64,000 nt of DNA from Streptomyces flavotricini. Lineage in GTDB: Bacteria; Actinomycetota; Actinomycetes; Streptomycetales; Streptomycetaceae. Under the pieces are notes generated by a model, which was not told the DNA's origin, did no database searches, and worked only from the letters and a program-made list of their open reading frames with translations. The DNA lies in contig NZ_JAINUL010000001.1 of assembly GCF_020639365.1 (NCBI RefSeq), positions 7,166,211 through 7,230,210 of the forward strand, read 5' to 3'. A program made the position numbers and the translations under genes. The stretch's first letter is position 1. Every line of letters begins with the position of its first letter. Positions 16,408-24,625 of this stretch are shown in pieces.

Positions 16408-16778
16408 GCGCCCCGCGCATCGTGTCGGTGCGGACGGTGGACCACGGTGTGGTCGAGCTGCCGGAGCCGGCCTGGTGCGTCAAGGTCCACCGGGACGACG
16501 TGTACCGGGCGGACATCCACCACCAGGGCGTCGAGCAGTCGGCCGTCGTGGATGTCCCCGGTACCGGCCCGGTCCGCTTCCTGACGGCGTTCCTGTCGCA
16601 GTACCCGTTCGCCGAGCACGGTCACCGGAATGTGGCTGTCGCCGTGGAGATCGATGGCGAGCACTACGAGTTCGACCCGGCCGGCCTCGGCGACCTGGCC
16701 GCCACCCTCACCGCGCACGCCCTGTACACGCTGCTGCCGCTGCGGGCCCGCCTGCAGTCGCTCAGCGAGGAGCTGTGA
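16404..16778 (+). CDS. Hypothetical protein, 124 residues
   Basis: It begins at GTG 16404, overlapping the preceding stop codon. The protein (MSAPRIVSVRTVDHGVVELP) is acidic with several His residues (CVKVHRDDVYRADIHHQG) and a C-terminal helix ending RARLQSLSEEL. No signal peptide, membrane segment or known motif is visible. Coupling on both sides places it in the transfer operon. Confidence 0.6.
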   Translation: MSAPRIVSVRTVDHGVVELPEPAWCVKVHRDDVYRADIHHQGVEQSAVVDVPGTGPVRFLTAFLSQYPFAEHGHRNVAVAVEIDGEHYEFDPAGLGDLAATLTAHALYTLLPLRARLQSLSEEL

Positions 16779-16969
16779 GCTCGCACTGGCCGATCCGCCG
16801 GCCGACGGAGAACGCCGCGCTGCGTTCCCTCGGCCGGTCGGCCCGGCCCCTCCCCGGCGTCCCGGCCCTGATGGCCGCCCTCATCGTCGCGAACCGTGCC
16901 GCTGACCGGCACGGCGCCAACCTGGCCGCCCACCGCGTGGTGCGCGTAGCCGAAGGAGTCACCGAATGA
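16775..16969 (+). CDS. Small hypothetical protein, 64 residues
   Basis: The GTG start at 16775 overlaps the previous gene by 4 nt, and its own stop overlaps the next ATG (ATGA). The product is basic and Ala-rich (MSSHWPIRRPTENAALRSLG). It has no recognisable domain. The unbroken coupled chain and conserved spacing are the main evidence that it is translated. Confidence 0.5.
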   Translation: MSSHWPIRRPTENAALRSLGRSARPLPGVPALMAALIVANRAADRHGANLAAHRVVRVAEGVTE

Positions 16970-17073
16970 GCCTGCCTGACGACCTTGAGCCCGACGACCG
17001 GTCCTTCATCTGGGTCTTCGGCGACCTCGACGACCCGCAGCCCGACACCGAGCCGGATGGAGAAGAGCAGTGA
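16966..17073 (+). CDS. Very small acidic protein, 35 residues
   Basis: The ATG at 16966 overlaps the preceding TGA, and its own TGA overlaps the next GTG at 17070. The product (MSLPDDLEPDDRSFIWVFGD) is strongly acidic with an aromatic patch (FIWVFGDLDD). It would be missed by length cut-offs. Overlap on both sides and GAAGGAG 5 nt upstream (16952-16958 region) argue that it is real. Its role is unknown. Confidence 0.5.
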   Translation: MSLPDDLEPDDRSFIWVFGDLDDPQPDTEPDGEEQ

Positions 17074-17987
17074 AGTTCCTTGAGGAGGTCCGGACCCGTC
17101 TGGTCGACCGCACCATCGACGGCACCACGAACCAGGTGTCGGAGCCGTACACGGTGCGGATGCCGAAGTTGCCGCGGGACAAGGACCAGATGGCTCTGAT
17201 CGGCGTCTCCGGCCTGGTCCTGGCTCTCACCCTCGTCGCGATCATCTGGTCGACGCACAGCATCGGCACCCTGCTGGGCGGGGGCGTCGGCTACGCGGCC
17301 GGTGTCGTCTTCGACGTCGCCTGGCTGGCCGTCCTGCTGCTGGAGTGGATGGCCCGCTTCGATCCGGCAAAGCGGGAGTTCCCCCGCAAGGTCGGCTGGG
17401 GCCTGGCCCTCGTTGCTGCGGGCGCCATCTTCCTCGAGGGCATGCTGGCCGGCGGCTGGCAGATGGCCACGGTCGGAGCAGCGGTATCCGTGGTCGCCAA
17501 GATCCTGTGGTGGGCCGTGTTCAAGCACATCGACAAGGACCTGTCGCCGGCGGACTCCCAGTGGGTCGCCGCGGAGATGAGCAAGGCGAACGCGAAGCTG
17601 GCGATCGCCGGTGTCCGGCGCCAGGCCGCGAAAGCGGAAGTGGCAGCGCGCCTCGAGCTGCTGGCCGCCGAGCGCGACCTGAACGAGATCGCAGGGCTTG
17701 ATCACTCTGCGGGTGCCCATGAAGTGATCGGGGCCGAACAGGTCCGCGAACACGACCAGGCTTCGCGGCACCGGGAACCCGAGTTGAACAGGGCGAACAC
17801 GGTTCACGAACCGGCCGAACAGGCGCCGTCGCTCGCCCACCTGGCCCGGGTGGAGCTCACCTCGGGGGCCTCGAATCCCGACGCGGTCGAGGCGATCCTG
17901 CAGCGCGTCCCCACCGCGAAACCGGCCTCGGTAGAGGCAACCGTCCGGCGTGAGCGGAACCGACTCGACAGTGCGGGGTACCGGTAA
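17070..17987 (+). CDS. Spd-like plasmid-spread membrane protein
   Basis: This 305-residue protein starts at GTG 17070. After a soluble N-terminus (about 1-42) come three to four hydrophobic segments in residues 43-150 (MALIGVSGLVLALTLVAIIW, AAGVVFDVAWLAVLLLEWMA, VGWGLALVAAGAIFLEGMLA). KILWWAVFKHIDKDLSPADS and an Ala/Glu-rich helical region follow. This layout fits Spd proteins, which help conjugated plasmids spread between hyphal compartments in Streptomyces. Its position upstream of the translocase gene supports the call. The assignment rests on architecture and context rather than a catalytic motif. Confidence 0.62.
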   Translation: MKFLEEVRTRLVDRTIDGTTNQVSEPYTVRMPKLPRDKDQMALIGVSGLVLALTLVAIIWSTHSIGTLLGGGVGYAAGVVFDVAWLAVLLLEWMARFDPAKREFPRKVGWGLALVAAGAIFLEGMLAGGWQMATVGAAVSVVAKILWWAVFKHIDKDLSPADSQWVAAEMSKANAKLAIAGVRRQAAKAEVAARLELLAAERDLNEIAGLDHSAGAHEVIGAEQVREHDQASRHREPELNRANTVHEPAEQAPSLAHLARVELTSGASNPDAVEAILQRVPTAKPASVEATVRRERNRLDSAGYR

Positions 17988-18163
17988 TGGCCGATCCGAA
18001 GTTCACCCCGGGGGAGATCGCCAAGATCGCGTGGCTGACGGCCCGCATGGCCAAGCGTGGGATCGCCTCCCAGACCGTCCACCTGGGCGACCTCGAGCGG
18101 AAGGTCGACAAGGTCATCGACGGCGCCCGCAAGCGCGAGGAACAGCAGCGCAAGCCCAAGTAG
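17987..18163 (+). CDS. Small basic protein between spd-like and tra genes
   Basis: This is 58 residues. The ATG at 17987 overlaps the previous stop as TAATG. The product (MADPKFTPGEIAKIAWLTAR) is helical and ends in a Lys/Arg/Gln-rich tail (KREEQQRKPK). It resembles other small AICE transfer-region proteins in size only. A nucleic-acid-binding or translocase-accessory role is possible but not shown. Confidence 0.55.
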   Translation: MADPKFTPGEIAKIAWLTARMAKRGIASQTVHLGDLERKVDKVIDGARKREEQQRKPK

Positions 18164-18215
18164 CCCGCCCGGGGCGGCCGGATGCCGGCCGCCCCCTCGA
18201 TCAGGAGACAGCACC

Positions 18216-20339
18216 ATGACCGACACCATCGTCGGCCCGGTCAACGGCCACCGGATCGTCAACCTCCTCAAGCCCGTCCCCGTCCCCGCCCCGACCGCTT
18301 CGGAGCGCCCCGAACCGCCCGCCCCCGTCGTCGAGGCCGTCGACCGCCCCGACAACCCCCTCGCGGACTGGCTGACCGTCCCCGACGTGCCCGTGCTGCC
18401 CGCATGGGCCCGCACCCCGGCGCTGCTGAAAGCCAACGCGGTGGCCCTCGGCCGGCTGTGCTGGTGGCACACCCGCTTCCACGGCATCCGAGTCCCCAAG
18501 TACGCGGTGAAGACGGCGTGGCTGGCCTCCCGCGGCTTCTACCGGGCCACCGTGGGCCTGTGGCCGACGCTGTCGGCACAGGACCACACGGCCGCCGTGA
18601 AGGCCCTCAAGGCGCAGGCCAAGCTGAAGCCGGAAGACGTCGACCTGGCGGTCCGGCTGCAGATGGCCCACGCCGCCCGCACCCAGACGCGCCGCTGGCG
18701 CTTCAGTGCCGCCGCCGTCGGTGTTACAGCCGCCGCGCTCGGCTTCTACCTGGCGCCGCCGCTGCTGCTGACCGGCATGACCGGTGCCGTCGTCACCCCG
18801 CTCGCCTACCTCGGCCGCGGCGACAAGACGCAGCTCCTCGACCACGGTGTCCCGCCGCTGCGCGTCGACATGAACGCCCAGCAGCTCAACGACGCGCTGC
18901 GCGCCGCCGGCCTCCTCAAAAGCGGCAAGGGCGACGAGGAAGGACCCAAGGTCACCTGCGTCATGGGCCCGGTCCGTGACGGCCGCGGCTGGGCGGTGGT
19001 CTTCGACCTGCCGAAAGGCGGCGGGAAGACTGCTGCGGACGTCCTCGCCAAGCGGACCACCCTCGCCGCCGAGCTCGGCGTAGACGAAATCCAGGTGGTC
19101 ATGTCCCGCGTCCGCGCAGCCCAGGGCGGCAACGCGTCGCGGGTGTCGATGTGGGTGGCCGACGATGATCCGTACCTGGCCGACCCGACACCGTCGCCGC
19201 TGGTCAAGCTGGACCGGTTCTCCGTGTGGGACGCGGTCCCGTTCGGGCAGGACGCCCGCGGCAACCGGGTGGCCGTACCGGTGGTGTGGCAGTCGATGTT
19301 CTTCGGCGGCCTGCCCCGCCGCGGCAAGACGTTCACGCAACGCCTGCTGACGGCGGCCGGCCTCCTCGACCCGTGGGTGCGGCACTACGTGGCCGACTTC
19401 AAGGGCGGGCAGGACTGGATGCAGATGCGGCAGGTCGCGCACCGCCTGGTCCTGGGCGCCGAGGACGACGCGATCGAGGCGTTCAAGGCGATGCTGCAGG
19501 AGCTCCTCGCGGAGATGGAGCGCCGCTTCGCGATCCTGCGGGAGCTGCCCACCTCGATCTGCCCCGAGGGCAAGCTGACCCCGTACATCGTCGAGCACTA
19601 CAAGATGCCGTTCGTGTTCTTCACCGTCGATGAGCTGCAGGAAGCGTTCATCGCGATCGGCGACGAGAAGGAACGCAAGCAGGTCATCGACGACATGGCC
19701 CGCATCGCCCGCCGCGGCCCGGCCGCCGGGTTCATCTCCAACTACGCCAGCCAGCGCCCGGACGCCGAGTCCGTCCCGACGAAGCTCCGCGAGATCATCA
19801 CCATCCGCGCCTGCACTCAGGTCACGGACCAGACGTCCTCGGACATGGTGCTGGGCAAGGGCAAGGCCTCGATGGGCGCGGACGCGTCGGTCCTGTCGGA
19901 GGACCACAAGGGCGTCGTCGTCCTGGTCACCGGCCCGGCCTCGTTCGCGACGGTCAAGAACGACCTGCTGACCACCGCCGAGTTCAACGCCATGTGCGCC
20001 AAGGGCCGCGCCATGCGGAAGGACATCGGCCAGCTGACAGGGGACGCAGCAGGCGACGTCGTCACCGGGGCCGAGGAGCTGGGGTTCCGCGTGCCGGCGA
20101 TCATCTCCGACGTCCTCGAGGTCATGAAGCACTCACCGCGCATGTTCACCCGGGACCTCCTCGACCGCCTCGCGAACATGGACGAGGACACCTACGGCGA
20201 CTACGACGCCGAACGCCTCGCCAAGGAGCTCGACCAGGCGGGCGTGAAGCGCTCCAGCAAGCAGGTGAAGATCGAAGGAGTCAACGGCGCCGGCTACCAA
20301 CGCCGCGACGTCGAAGGCGCCGTGCCCTTCACCGGGTAG
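18216..20339 (+). CDS. FtsK/TraB-like DNA translocase for conjugal transfer
   Basis: Translation starts at ATG 18216 after TCAGGAGAC, giving 707 residues. A short hydrophobic region (FSAAAVGVTAAALGFYLAPP, near 168-195) anchors it in the membrane. The motor domain carries Walker A GGLPRRGKTF (364-373, Lys371) and Walker B PFVFFTVDELQ (Asp472, Glu473). The C-terminus (about 620-700) reads as a winged helix, which in TraB proteins recognises the clt repeats. The role is moving double-stranded element DNA into a mating partner. GTAGCGGG repeats overlap its stop codon. Confidence 0.85.
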   Translation: MTDTIVGPVNGHRIVNLLKPVPVPAPTASERPEPPAPVVEAVDRPDNPLADWLTVPDVPVLPAWARTPALLKANAVALGRLCWWHTRFHGIRVPKYAVKTAWLASRGFYRATVGLWPTLSAQDHTAAVKALKAQAKLKPEDVDLAVRLQMAHAARTQTRRWRFSAAAVGVTAAALGFYLAPPLLLTGMTGAVVTPLAYLGRGDKTQLLDHGVPPLRVDMNAQQLNDALRAAGLLKSGKGDEEGPKVTCVMGPVRDGRGWAVVFDLPKGGGKTAADVLAKRTTLAAELGVDEIQVVMSRVRAAQGGNASRVSMWVADDDPYLADPTPSPLVKLDRFSVWDAVPFGQDARGNRVAVPVVWQSMFFGGLPRRGKTFTQRLLTAAGLLDPWVRHYVADFKGGQDWMQMRQVAHRLVLGAEDDAIEAFKAMLQELLAEMERRFAILRELPTSICPEGKLTPYIVEHYKMPFVFFTVDELQEAFIAIGDEKERKQVIDDMARIARRGPAAGFISNYASQRPDAESVPTKLREIITIRACTQVTDQTSSDMVLGKGKASMGADASVLSEDHKGVVVLVTGPASFATVKNDLLTTAEFNAMCAKGRAMRKDIGQLTGDAAGDVVTGAEELGFRVPAIISDVLEVMKHSPRMFTRDLLDRLANMDEDTYGDYDAERLAKELDQAGVKRSSKQVKIEGVNGAGYQRRDVEGAVPFTG

Positions 20340-20488
20340 CGGGGAGGGGCCCTACTTCACCCCCGGGCCGGGCCTGCGTTACACAGGTCCGGCCCCCTTC
20401 CGGGAGGGCCCCAAAGTAGCGGGACCTCTTTACCCCGGTAGCGGGGCGGGTGGAGGCCGCTGACCTGCAAGGTAGCGACGGTAGAGGG
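20336..20488. repeat. Candidate clt locus: repeated 8-mer GTAGCGGG
   Basis: Exact GTAGCGGG copies lie at 20336-20343 (spanning the translocase stop codon), 20416-20423 and 20438-20445. Variants are GTAGCGAC (20472-20479) and GTAGAGGG (20481-20488). TraB-type translocases bind clustered 8-bp repeats near their own gene. The spacing here is irregular. Confidence 0.6.
20365..20395 (+). terminator. Terminator of the transfer operon
   Basis: GGGCCGGGCCTG (20365-20376) pairs with CAGGTCCGGCCC (20384-20395) in a 12-bp stem with one G-U pair and a 7-nt loop. It starts 25 nt after the translocase stop and sits between the first and second repeats of the candidate clt. Confidence 0.6.
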
Positions 20489-20528
20489 GCCCCGTGGCAG
20501 TACGCCACGAGGCCCCAGGGTTGAGGGT

Positions 20529-21017
20529 CTAGCCAGCTTTGCCGCGGCTCGCGGGAGGCAGGAAACCGCGTAGCCGCGCCTCACGCACCCAGCCGTGAAC
20601 CGTCGGCGACTTGACCCCGGCATCCGCTGCCATAGCCGCCACGGGGTGGGCGACGATGGCCGCCCAGGCCTTGTAGTGCTCAGCAACAAGACGGGCGAAC
20701 TCTTCAGGGGTACGCCCTTCCCGAATCAGCTTGGGGAGGGCTCGGATGTCCTCGCGAGCATCAGCGTTCCTCGTGAGACTCCAGCTGTTCTCTAGCGCCC
20801 GCACAGGAACCGACTTGAGTCGGTCCGTTGTGATCGCGTCATCGAGCACGAGCAGACCGGTCATCACCAGCCGCCCGTCCTTCCCCTCGGTGAACTGTGC
20901 GACCGACCGCCGGAACGGCGCCTTGTCGGAATTCCAGGAGCGCCAGAGTCCGCCGAACTGCTCGGTGAGGGTCTCCTCGATCTCGCCCTCATTCATGTCC
21001 TGCCAGCGATCAGCCAT
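20529..21017 (-). CDS. Helix-turn-helix protein between the transfer and replication modules
   Basis: The start is ATG 21017 (MADRWQDMNEGEIEETLTEQ), giving 162 residues. A TTG further upstream adds unconvincing sequence. The N-terminal 120 residues are unfamiliar. The C-terminus (AHPVAAMAADAGVKSPTVHG, WVREARLRGFLPPASRGKAG) is a good HTH with a basic tail of the type seen in replicon-associated regulators. It is divergent from the Xis/replication operon and convergent with the translocase, so it may control copy number or transfer. Confidence 0.65.
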   Translation of the reverse strand: MADRWQDMNEGEIEETLTEQFGGLWRSWNSDKAPFRRSVAQFTEGKDGRLVMTGLLVLDDAITTDRLKSVPVRALENSWSLTRNADAREDIRALPKLIREGRTPEEFARLVAEHYKAWAAIVAHPVAAMAADAGVKSPTVHGWVREARLRGFLPPASRGKAG

Positions 21018-21078
21018 GCCCGCACCGTAGGCCCGTCCGGCATGTTGCGTCAACGTCCGTGAAGACAAGGATGAATCC

Positions 21079-21144
21079 CCGTGGACTTACACATGACACT
21101 CCGTGTACTCTGCCGATCAATCGCACAACAGGCTCCGTGGACTC
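21079..21144. promoter_or_regulatory. Triplicated CCGTGKACTY motif in the replication-operon promoter
   Basis: CCGTGGACTT (21079-21088), CCGTGTACTC (21101-21110) and CCGTGGACTC (21135-21144) are direct repeats. A plausible promoter is GTGGAC (21081-21086), 18 bp, TACTCT (21105-21110), which would overlap two of them. They look like operators for the divergent HTH protein or the first operon protein. Confidence 0.45.
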
Positions 21145-21158
21145 ATGGGAGGTCCGCA

Positions 21159-21356
21159 GTGCACGTGACCAACGAGTTGCTCAAGGCGCCCGAGGTTGCC
21201 GACCAGCTCCGGGTTTCCGTCGGAACTCTCGCCAACTGGCGACACCAGGGCATCGGCCCCCGGTACATCAAGCTCTCTCCGAGCGGACGGGTCCGGTACA
21301 TGCGGGCCGACGTCGATGCCTACCTGAACCGGACTCAGGGAGACGTGGCCGCATGA
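21159..21356 (+). CDS. Xis/MerR-type small HTH protein
   Basis: The GTG at 21159 lies 6 nt after GGGAGG. The 65-residue product contains LLKAPEVADQLRVSVGTLAN and WRHQGIGPRYIKLSPSGRVR, then YMRADVDAYL, the full HTH_17 pattern (helix-turn-helix, wing, DVDAYL helix). In AICEs such proteins are excisionases or replication regulators. It lies far from the integrase, so it may regulate this operon rather than direct excision. Its stop overlaps the next ATG. Confidence 0.75.
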   Translation: MHVTNELLKAPEVADQLRVSVGTLANWRHQGIGPRYIKLSPSGRVRYMRADVDAYLNRTQGDVAA

Positions 21357-21577
21357 CGAAGCCCTCTCAGCCCAGCTTGGCCGACATCCGCAAGTGGCCC
21401 GCAACCGTCAGCATCCCGCAGGCCGCCCAGGCCCTCGGGTGCAGCAAGTCCTACCTGCACGAAGCCGTCAAGCGGGGCGAGTCGCCCGTCAAGACGATCC
21501 CGTTCGGCAGCCGGCGCGTGGTCATCACAGCAGACCTTGTTCGTCTGCTCTCCGGGGAGGAGCGGGAAGCATCGTGA
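21353..21577 (+). CDS. Second small HTH (excisionase-like) protein
   Basis: The ATG at 21353 overlaps the preceding stop (ATGA). The product is 74 residues. VSIPQAAQALGCSKSYLHEA followed by PVKTIPFGSRRVVITADLVR matches the excisionase/HTH_17 fold with its beta wing. Two tandem Xis-like genes are unusual. One may be the recombination directionality factor and the other a regulator. Confidence 0.7.
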   Translation: MTKPSQPSLADIRKWPATVSIPQAAQALGCSKSYLHEAVKRGESPVKTIPFGSRRVVITADLVRLLSGEEREAS

Positions 21578-21879
21578 CCCAGAACGCAGAGAAGCCCCGC
21601 GGCCTAGGCGGGGCATCTCAAGAAGTCTCCGCGGCTGGCGGGTGGACTGCATCCACCGTAGCTCAGTCGCAGCCCCCGCGTGTAGAGGGTCGGCTCGACA
21701 CCTATCGCTCGCGGTCCTGGAAGTGGCACCGACAGGTCAAGGTGGAGCGCTGCCCCGGCTGCGGATATCCGCACCTGCATCGCGCGCCCCTTCCGCTGGT
21801 CCGTTCCGTCCTCAAGACCGCCCCATGCGGAACCACGTACATGGTGGTCCTGCGGACCGATCCGGCGGTGGCCGCATGA
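21574..21879 (+). CDS. Hypothetical protein with a possible zinc knuckle
   Basis: It begins at GTG 21574, overlapping the previous stop. The 101-residue product has a disordered N-terminal half and then VERCPGCGYPHLHRAP with a later Cys (KTAPCGTTYMV), a possible zinc ribbon (CxxC, HxH, C). Its stop overlaps the primase start as ATGA, so it is probably a replication accessory protein. Confidence 0.6.
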   Translation: MTQNAEKPRGLGGASQEVSAAGGWTASTVAQSQPPRVEGRLDTYRSRSWKWHRQVKVERCPGCGYPHLHRAPLPLVRSVLKTAPCGTTYMVVLRTDPAVAA

Positions 21880-24194
21880 GCGCATACGGGCGCGTCATCG
21901 ACGCGCTGAACGCCCATGGCAGCAAGGGCAGGGGCAACGCGTGGCAGTGCGTCGCGCACGAGGATCGGTCCCCCTCGCTCGCCGTCACCAATGGCGCCAA
22001 GGGCGTCGTCCTCAACTGCCACGCCGGTTGCGCGCCCCAGGACGTTGTCGCGGCCCTCGGCCTCACCATGGCGGACCTCTTCGACGAGCCGCTGCAGAAG
22101 CGGGAACGGCCCCAGGTCGTCGCCGAGTACCCGTACACCGACGAGCAGGGGGAAGTGCTGTACGTCGTCCGGCGGATCGAGCCGGGCTACAACGGGGAGC
22201 GCAAGACGTTCCGGCAGTTCAAGCCGGACGGCACTCCGGGCGTCGCCGGCATCCGTCGAGTGCTCTACCGGCTCCCCGAGGTGCTGGCTGCTGCCGCAAC
22301 CGGCGGCCCGGTGTTCGTGGTCGAGGGCGAGAAGGACGCCGACAATCTGCGGGCCACGGGCGCTACCGCCACCTGCAATGTGGGAGGGGCGGGTAAGTGG
22401 AGCGACGAGTACACCCGCGCTCTGGCCGGCGTCTCCGAGGCCATCGTGATCCGGGACCGCGACGAGCCCGGCGCCAAGCACGCTGCGGCCGTAGCGGCGT
22501 CGCTTCAGGCGGCCGGGATCCCGTTCCGGGTGCTGGAGCCGGCCCGGGGCAAGGACGTCTCCGACCACTTGGCGGCCGGGCTCGGGTACGAGGAGCTGCT
22601 CACCCCGGATTCGCATCCCACAAATCCCACAATGACGGTGCCGCCTCAGGGGTCGGGACCGGATTCGAGTTCTGGGATTTCTGGGACGCAGATCCTTGAT
22701 GGGGGGTGGGACGAGCCGGTCTCGCTGGCCGCCGCCCCGGTGCCGCCCTTTCCTGTGGCCTCCCTGGGCAGCCTAGGGGAGTTCGTCACTGCCGCGGCCG
22801 AGTCCCTGCAGGTGCCAGTCGACCTCGTCGCGTTCGCCGCACTGGCCACCATCAGCACGGCGACCGGCGGCCGGCGGCGCGTACAGGTGAAGTCCGACTG
22901 GCAGGAGTCGACGGCCCTGTACCTGGCGGCCCTGGCGGACTCCTCTGAGAAGAAGACGCCCGCCCTGAACGCCGCCGCGAATCCTCTGCGCGAGATCGAG
23001 GAGGAGCTGATGGAGGCGGCTCGTCCCGACGTCGAGGCGACCGCCCAGGAGATCCGCATCACCACGGCCCGCATGACCAAGGCCGAGCAGAGCGCCGCCA
23101 ACTCCGACAGTGAGAAGCGGCTCTCCGCCGAGGCAGACGCCGAAGCGGCTCGGGTGAAGCTGCTGGAGCTGGGGGACGCTCCCGAGCTGCCCAGGCTCCT
23201 GGTCCGCGACATCACCCTCGAAGCCCTCGCCAAGCGCATGTACGAGCAAGGCGGCCGGATCGGCTCCCTCGCCTCCGAGGGCGGCCTGTTCAAGGTCGCG
23301 GCGGGCCTGTACGGCAACAACGGCAAGGCCAACACTGACCTGCTGCTGGAGGCGTACACGGGCGGCCCGTACACCATCGACCGCACCGGCCGTGCGTCCG
23401 CGCGCATGGCGCACACGTTCCTGGCGCTCGGGCTGATCGTGCAGCCCGGCATCATCTCCGGGCTGGAGAAGCAGAACCCCGAGTTCAGGCAGTCCGGCCT
23501 CCTGGGGCGGTTCCTGTACGCCAAGCCCGCCCCCACGGAGGAAGACACCTTCGATAGTCCGCCGATCCCCTCCCACGTCACCACGACCTACGACCACCGG
23601 ATCCGCGACCTCATCAAGCAGGTATGGGCCAGCCCCGACGTGCTCACCATTGAGCTGTCGGCACCCGCCAGGACTGCCTTCGGCGAGTTCTACAACGCGT
23701 TCGCCAAGCGCCGTAAGCCCGGCGGCGACCTGCACGACCTGGCGGACTGGGCCGGCAAGCTCCGCGGCCAGCTCATCCGTGTCGCCGCCTGCCTGACCCT
23801 TTACGAGGACCCTGGCGCCCGGGAGATCAGCCACCAGCGCATCACGGACGTCCTCGCCATGGCCCCGTACTTCATCGCTCACGCCCGAGCCGTGTTCGAC
23901 CTCATGGGTAAGAACCGCGAAGGCGCGGTGAAGCCCCTCAGGGACGTCGTGGCGTGGCTCAAGGGCCGCAGTAGCCCCGGGGATTCCTTCTCCGCCCGCG
24001 ATGCCTGGCAGGCCCTCAAGGGGCGCGAGTGGGCCACGGAGATGGACGTCATGAACGACGTGCTGCTCCAGCTGGAGGAGTACGGCTGGCTCGCCCTGAT
24101 CCCCCCGCCCGAGACAGGCCGGCGCGGCCGCAAGCCTTCCCCTCGCTTCGACGTCCACCCCTACATCGCCACCCCCAAGGAGGACGCGCGATGA
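21876..24194 (+). CDS. Replication protein: zinc finger, TOPRIM and DUF3987 helicase-like domain
   Basis: This is 772 residues from ATG 21876. The N-terminal zinc finger (about 24-55) shows WQCVAHEDRSPSL and VVLNCHAGC, the CHC2 primase pattern. A TOPRIM domain (about 130-215) has VFVVEGEKDADNL and IVIRDRDEPG, the acidic metal-binding residues. Residues 290-760 belong to the DUF3987 family linked to phage and plasmid replication. A classical Walker A is not evident. It likely primes and drives replication of the excised element, taking the place of the RepSA-type proteins of other AICEs. Confidence 0.82.
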   Translation: MSAYGRVIDALNAHGSKGRGNAWQCVAHEDRSPSLAVTNGAKGVVLNCHAGCAPQDVVAALGLTMADLFDEPLQKRERPQVVAEYPYTDEQGEVLYVVRRIEPGYNGERKTFRQFKPDGTPGVAGIRRVLYRLPEVLAAAATGGPVFVVEGEKDADNLRATGATATCNVGGAGKWSDEYTRALAGVSEAIVIRDRDEPGAKHAAAVAASLQAAGIPFRVLEPARGKDVSDHLAAGLGYEELLTPDSHPTNPTMTVPPQGSGPDSSSGISGTQILDGGWDEPVSLAAAPVPPFPVASLGSLGEFVTAAAESLQVPVDLVAFAALATISTATGGRRRVQVKSDWQESTALYLAALADSSEKKTPALNAAANPLREIEEELMEAARPDVEATAQEIRITTARMTKAEQSAANSDSEKRLSAEADAEAARVKLLELGDAPELPRLLVRDITLEALAKRMYEQGGRIGSLASEGGLFKVAAGLYGNNGKANTDLLLEAYTGGPYTIDRTGRASARMAHTFLALGLIVQPGIISGLEKQNPEFRQSGLLGRFLYAKPAPTEEDTFDSPPIPSHVTTTYDHRIRDLIKQVWASPDVLTIELSAPARTAFGEFYNAFAKRRKPGGDLHDLADWAGKLRGQLIRVAACLTLYEDPGAREISHQRITDVLAMAPYFIAHARAVFDLMGKNREGAVKPLRDVVAWLKGRSSPGDSFSARDAWQALKGREWATEMDVMNDVLLQLEEYGWLALIPPPETGRRGRKPSPRFDVHPYIATPKEDAR

Positions 24195-24625
24195 CTCGGC
24201 CGCGGCGGAAGATCCCGCGCAACTGCGACGCGTGCGGCGCTGTCATCCGCCGCGGCAAGTCCCGGCCCTGCAGCCGGAACTGCGGCGCCTGGCTCCACGC
24301 CGACCGGCGCAGCCCCTGCAGCGACGCCCACGCCCCCATCTGCCCCAACCACCAGCCCCACCCGGAGGCCTTGGAGGAACCCGTGACCGAACCCCCCGAC
24401 ATCACCGACCAGGACATCCTCAACGCGGCAGCAGCCATCGACCTGTTCCACGCCGACGCGCTCATCGAGGACGCCCTCAACCCCAAGCCCCTCCCGCCCG
24501 ACACGCTCGCCCTCGTCGAGGCCGGCCTCAACAGCAGCGACCGCCGGGAAGCGCGGATGACGCAGCTCCTCGTCGACATGTACCGCCTGGGCGTGTTCGC
24601 GGAGAAGGGCGAACAGGATGGCTGA
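24191..24625 (+). CDS. Hypothetical Cys-rich protein with possible zinc ribbon
   Basis: The ATG at 24191 overlaps the primase stop by 4 nt. The 144-residue product starts with RNCDACGAVIRRGKSRPCSR and NCGAWLHADRRSPCSDAH, six Cys and two His spaced like a treble-clef or zinc-ribbon finger. The rest is acidic and helical (DILNAAAAIDLFHADALIED). It overlaps the tape-measure gene by 8 nt. No function is known. Confidence 0.65.
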   Translation: MTRPRRKIPRNCDACGAVIRRGKSRPCSRNCGAWLHADRRSPCSDAHAPICPNHQPHPEALEEPVTEPPDITDQDILNAAAAIDLFHADALIEDALNPKPLPPDTLALVEAGLNSSDRREARMTQLLVDMYRLGVFAEKGEQDG

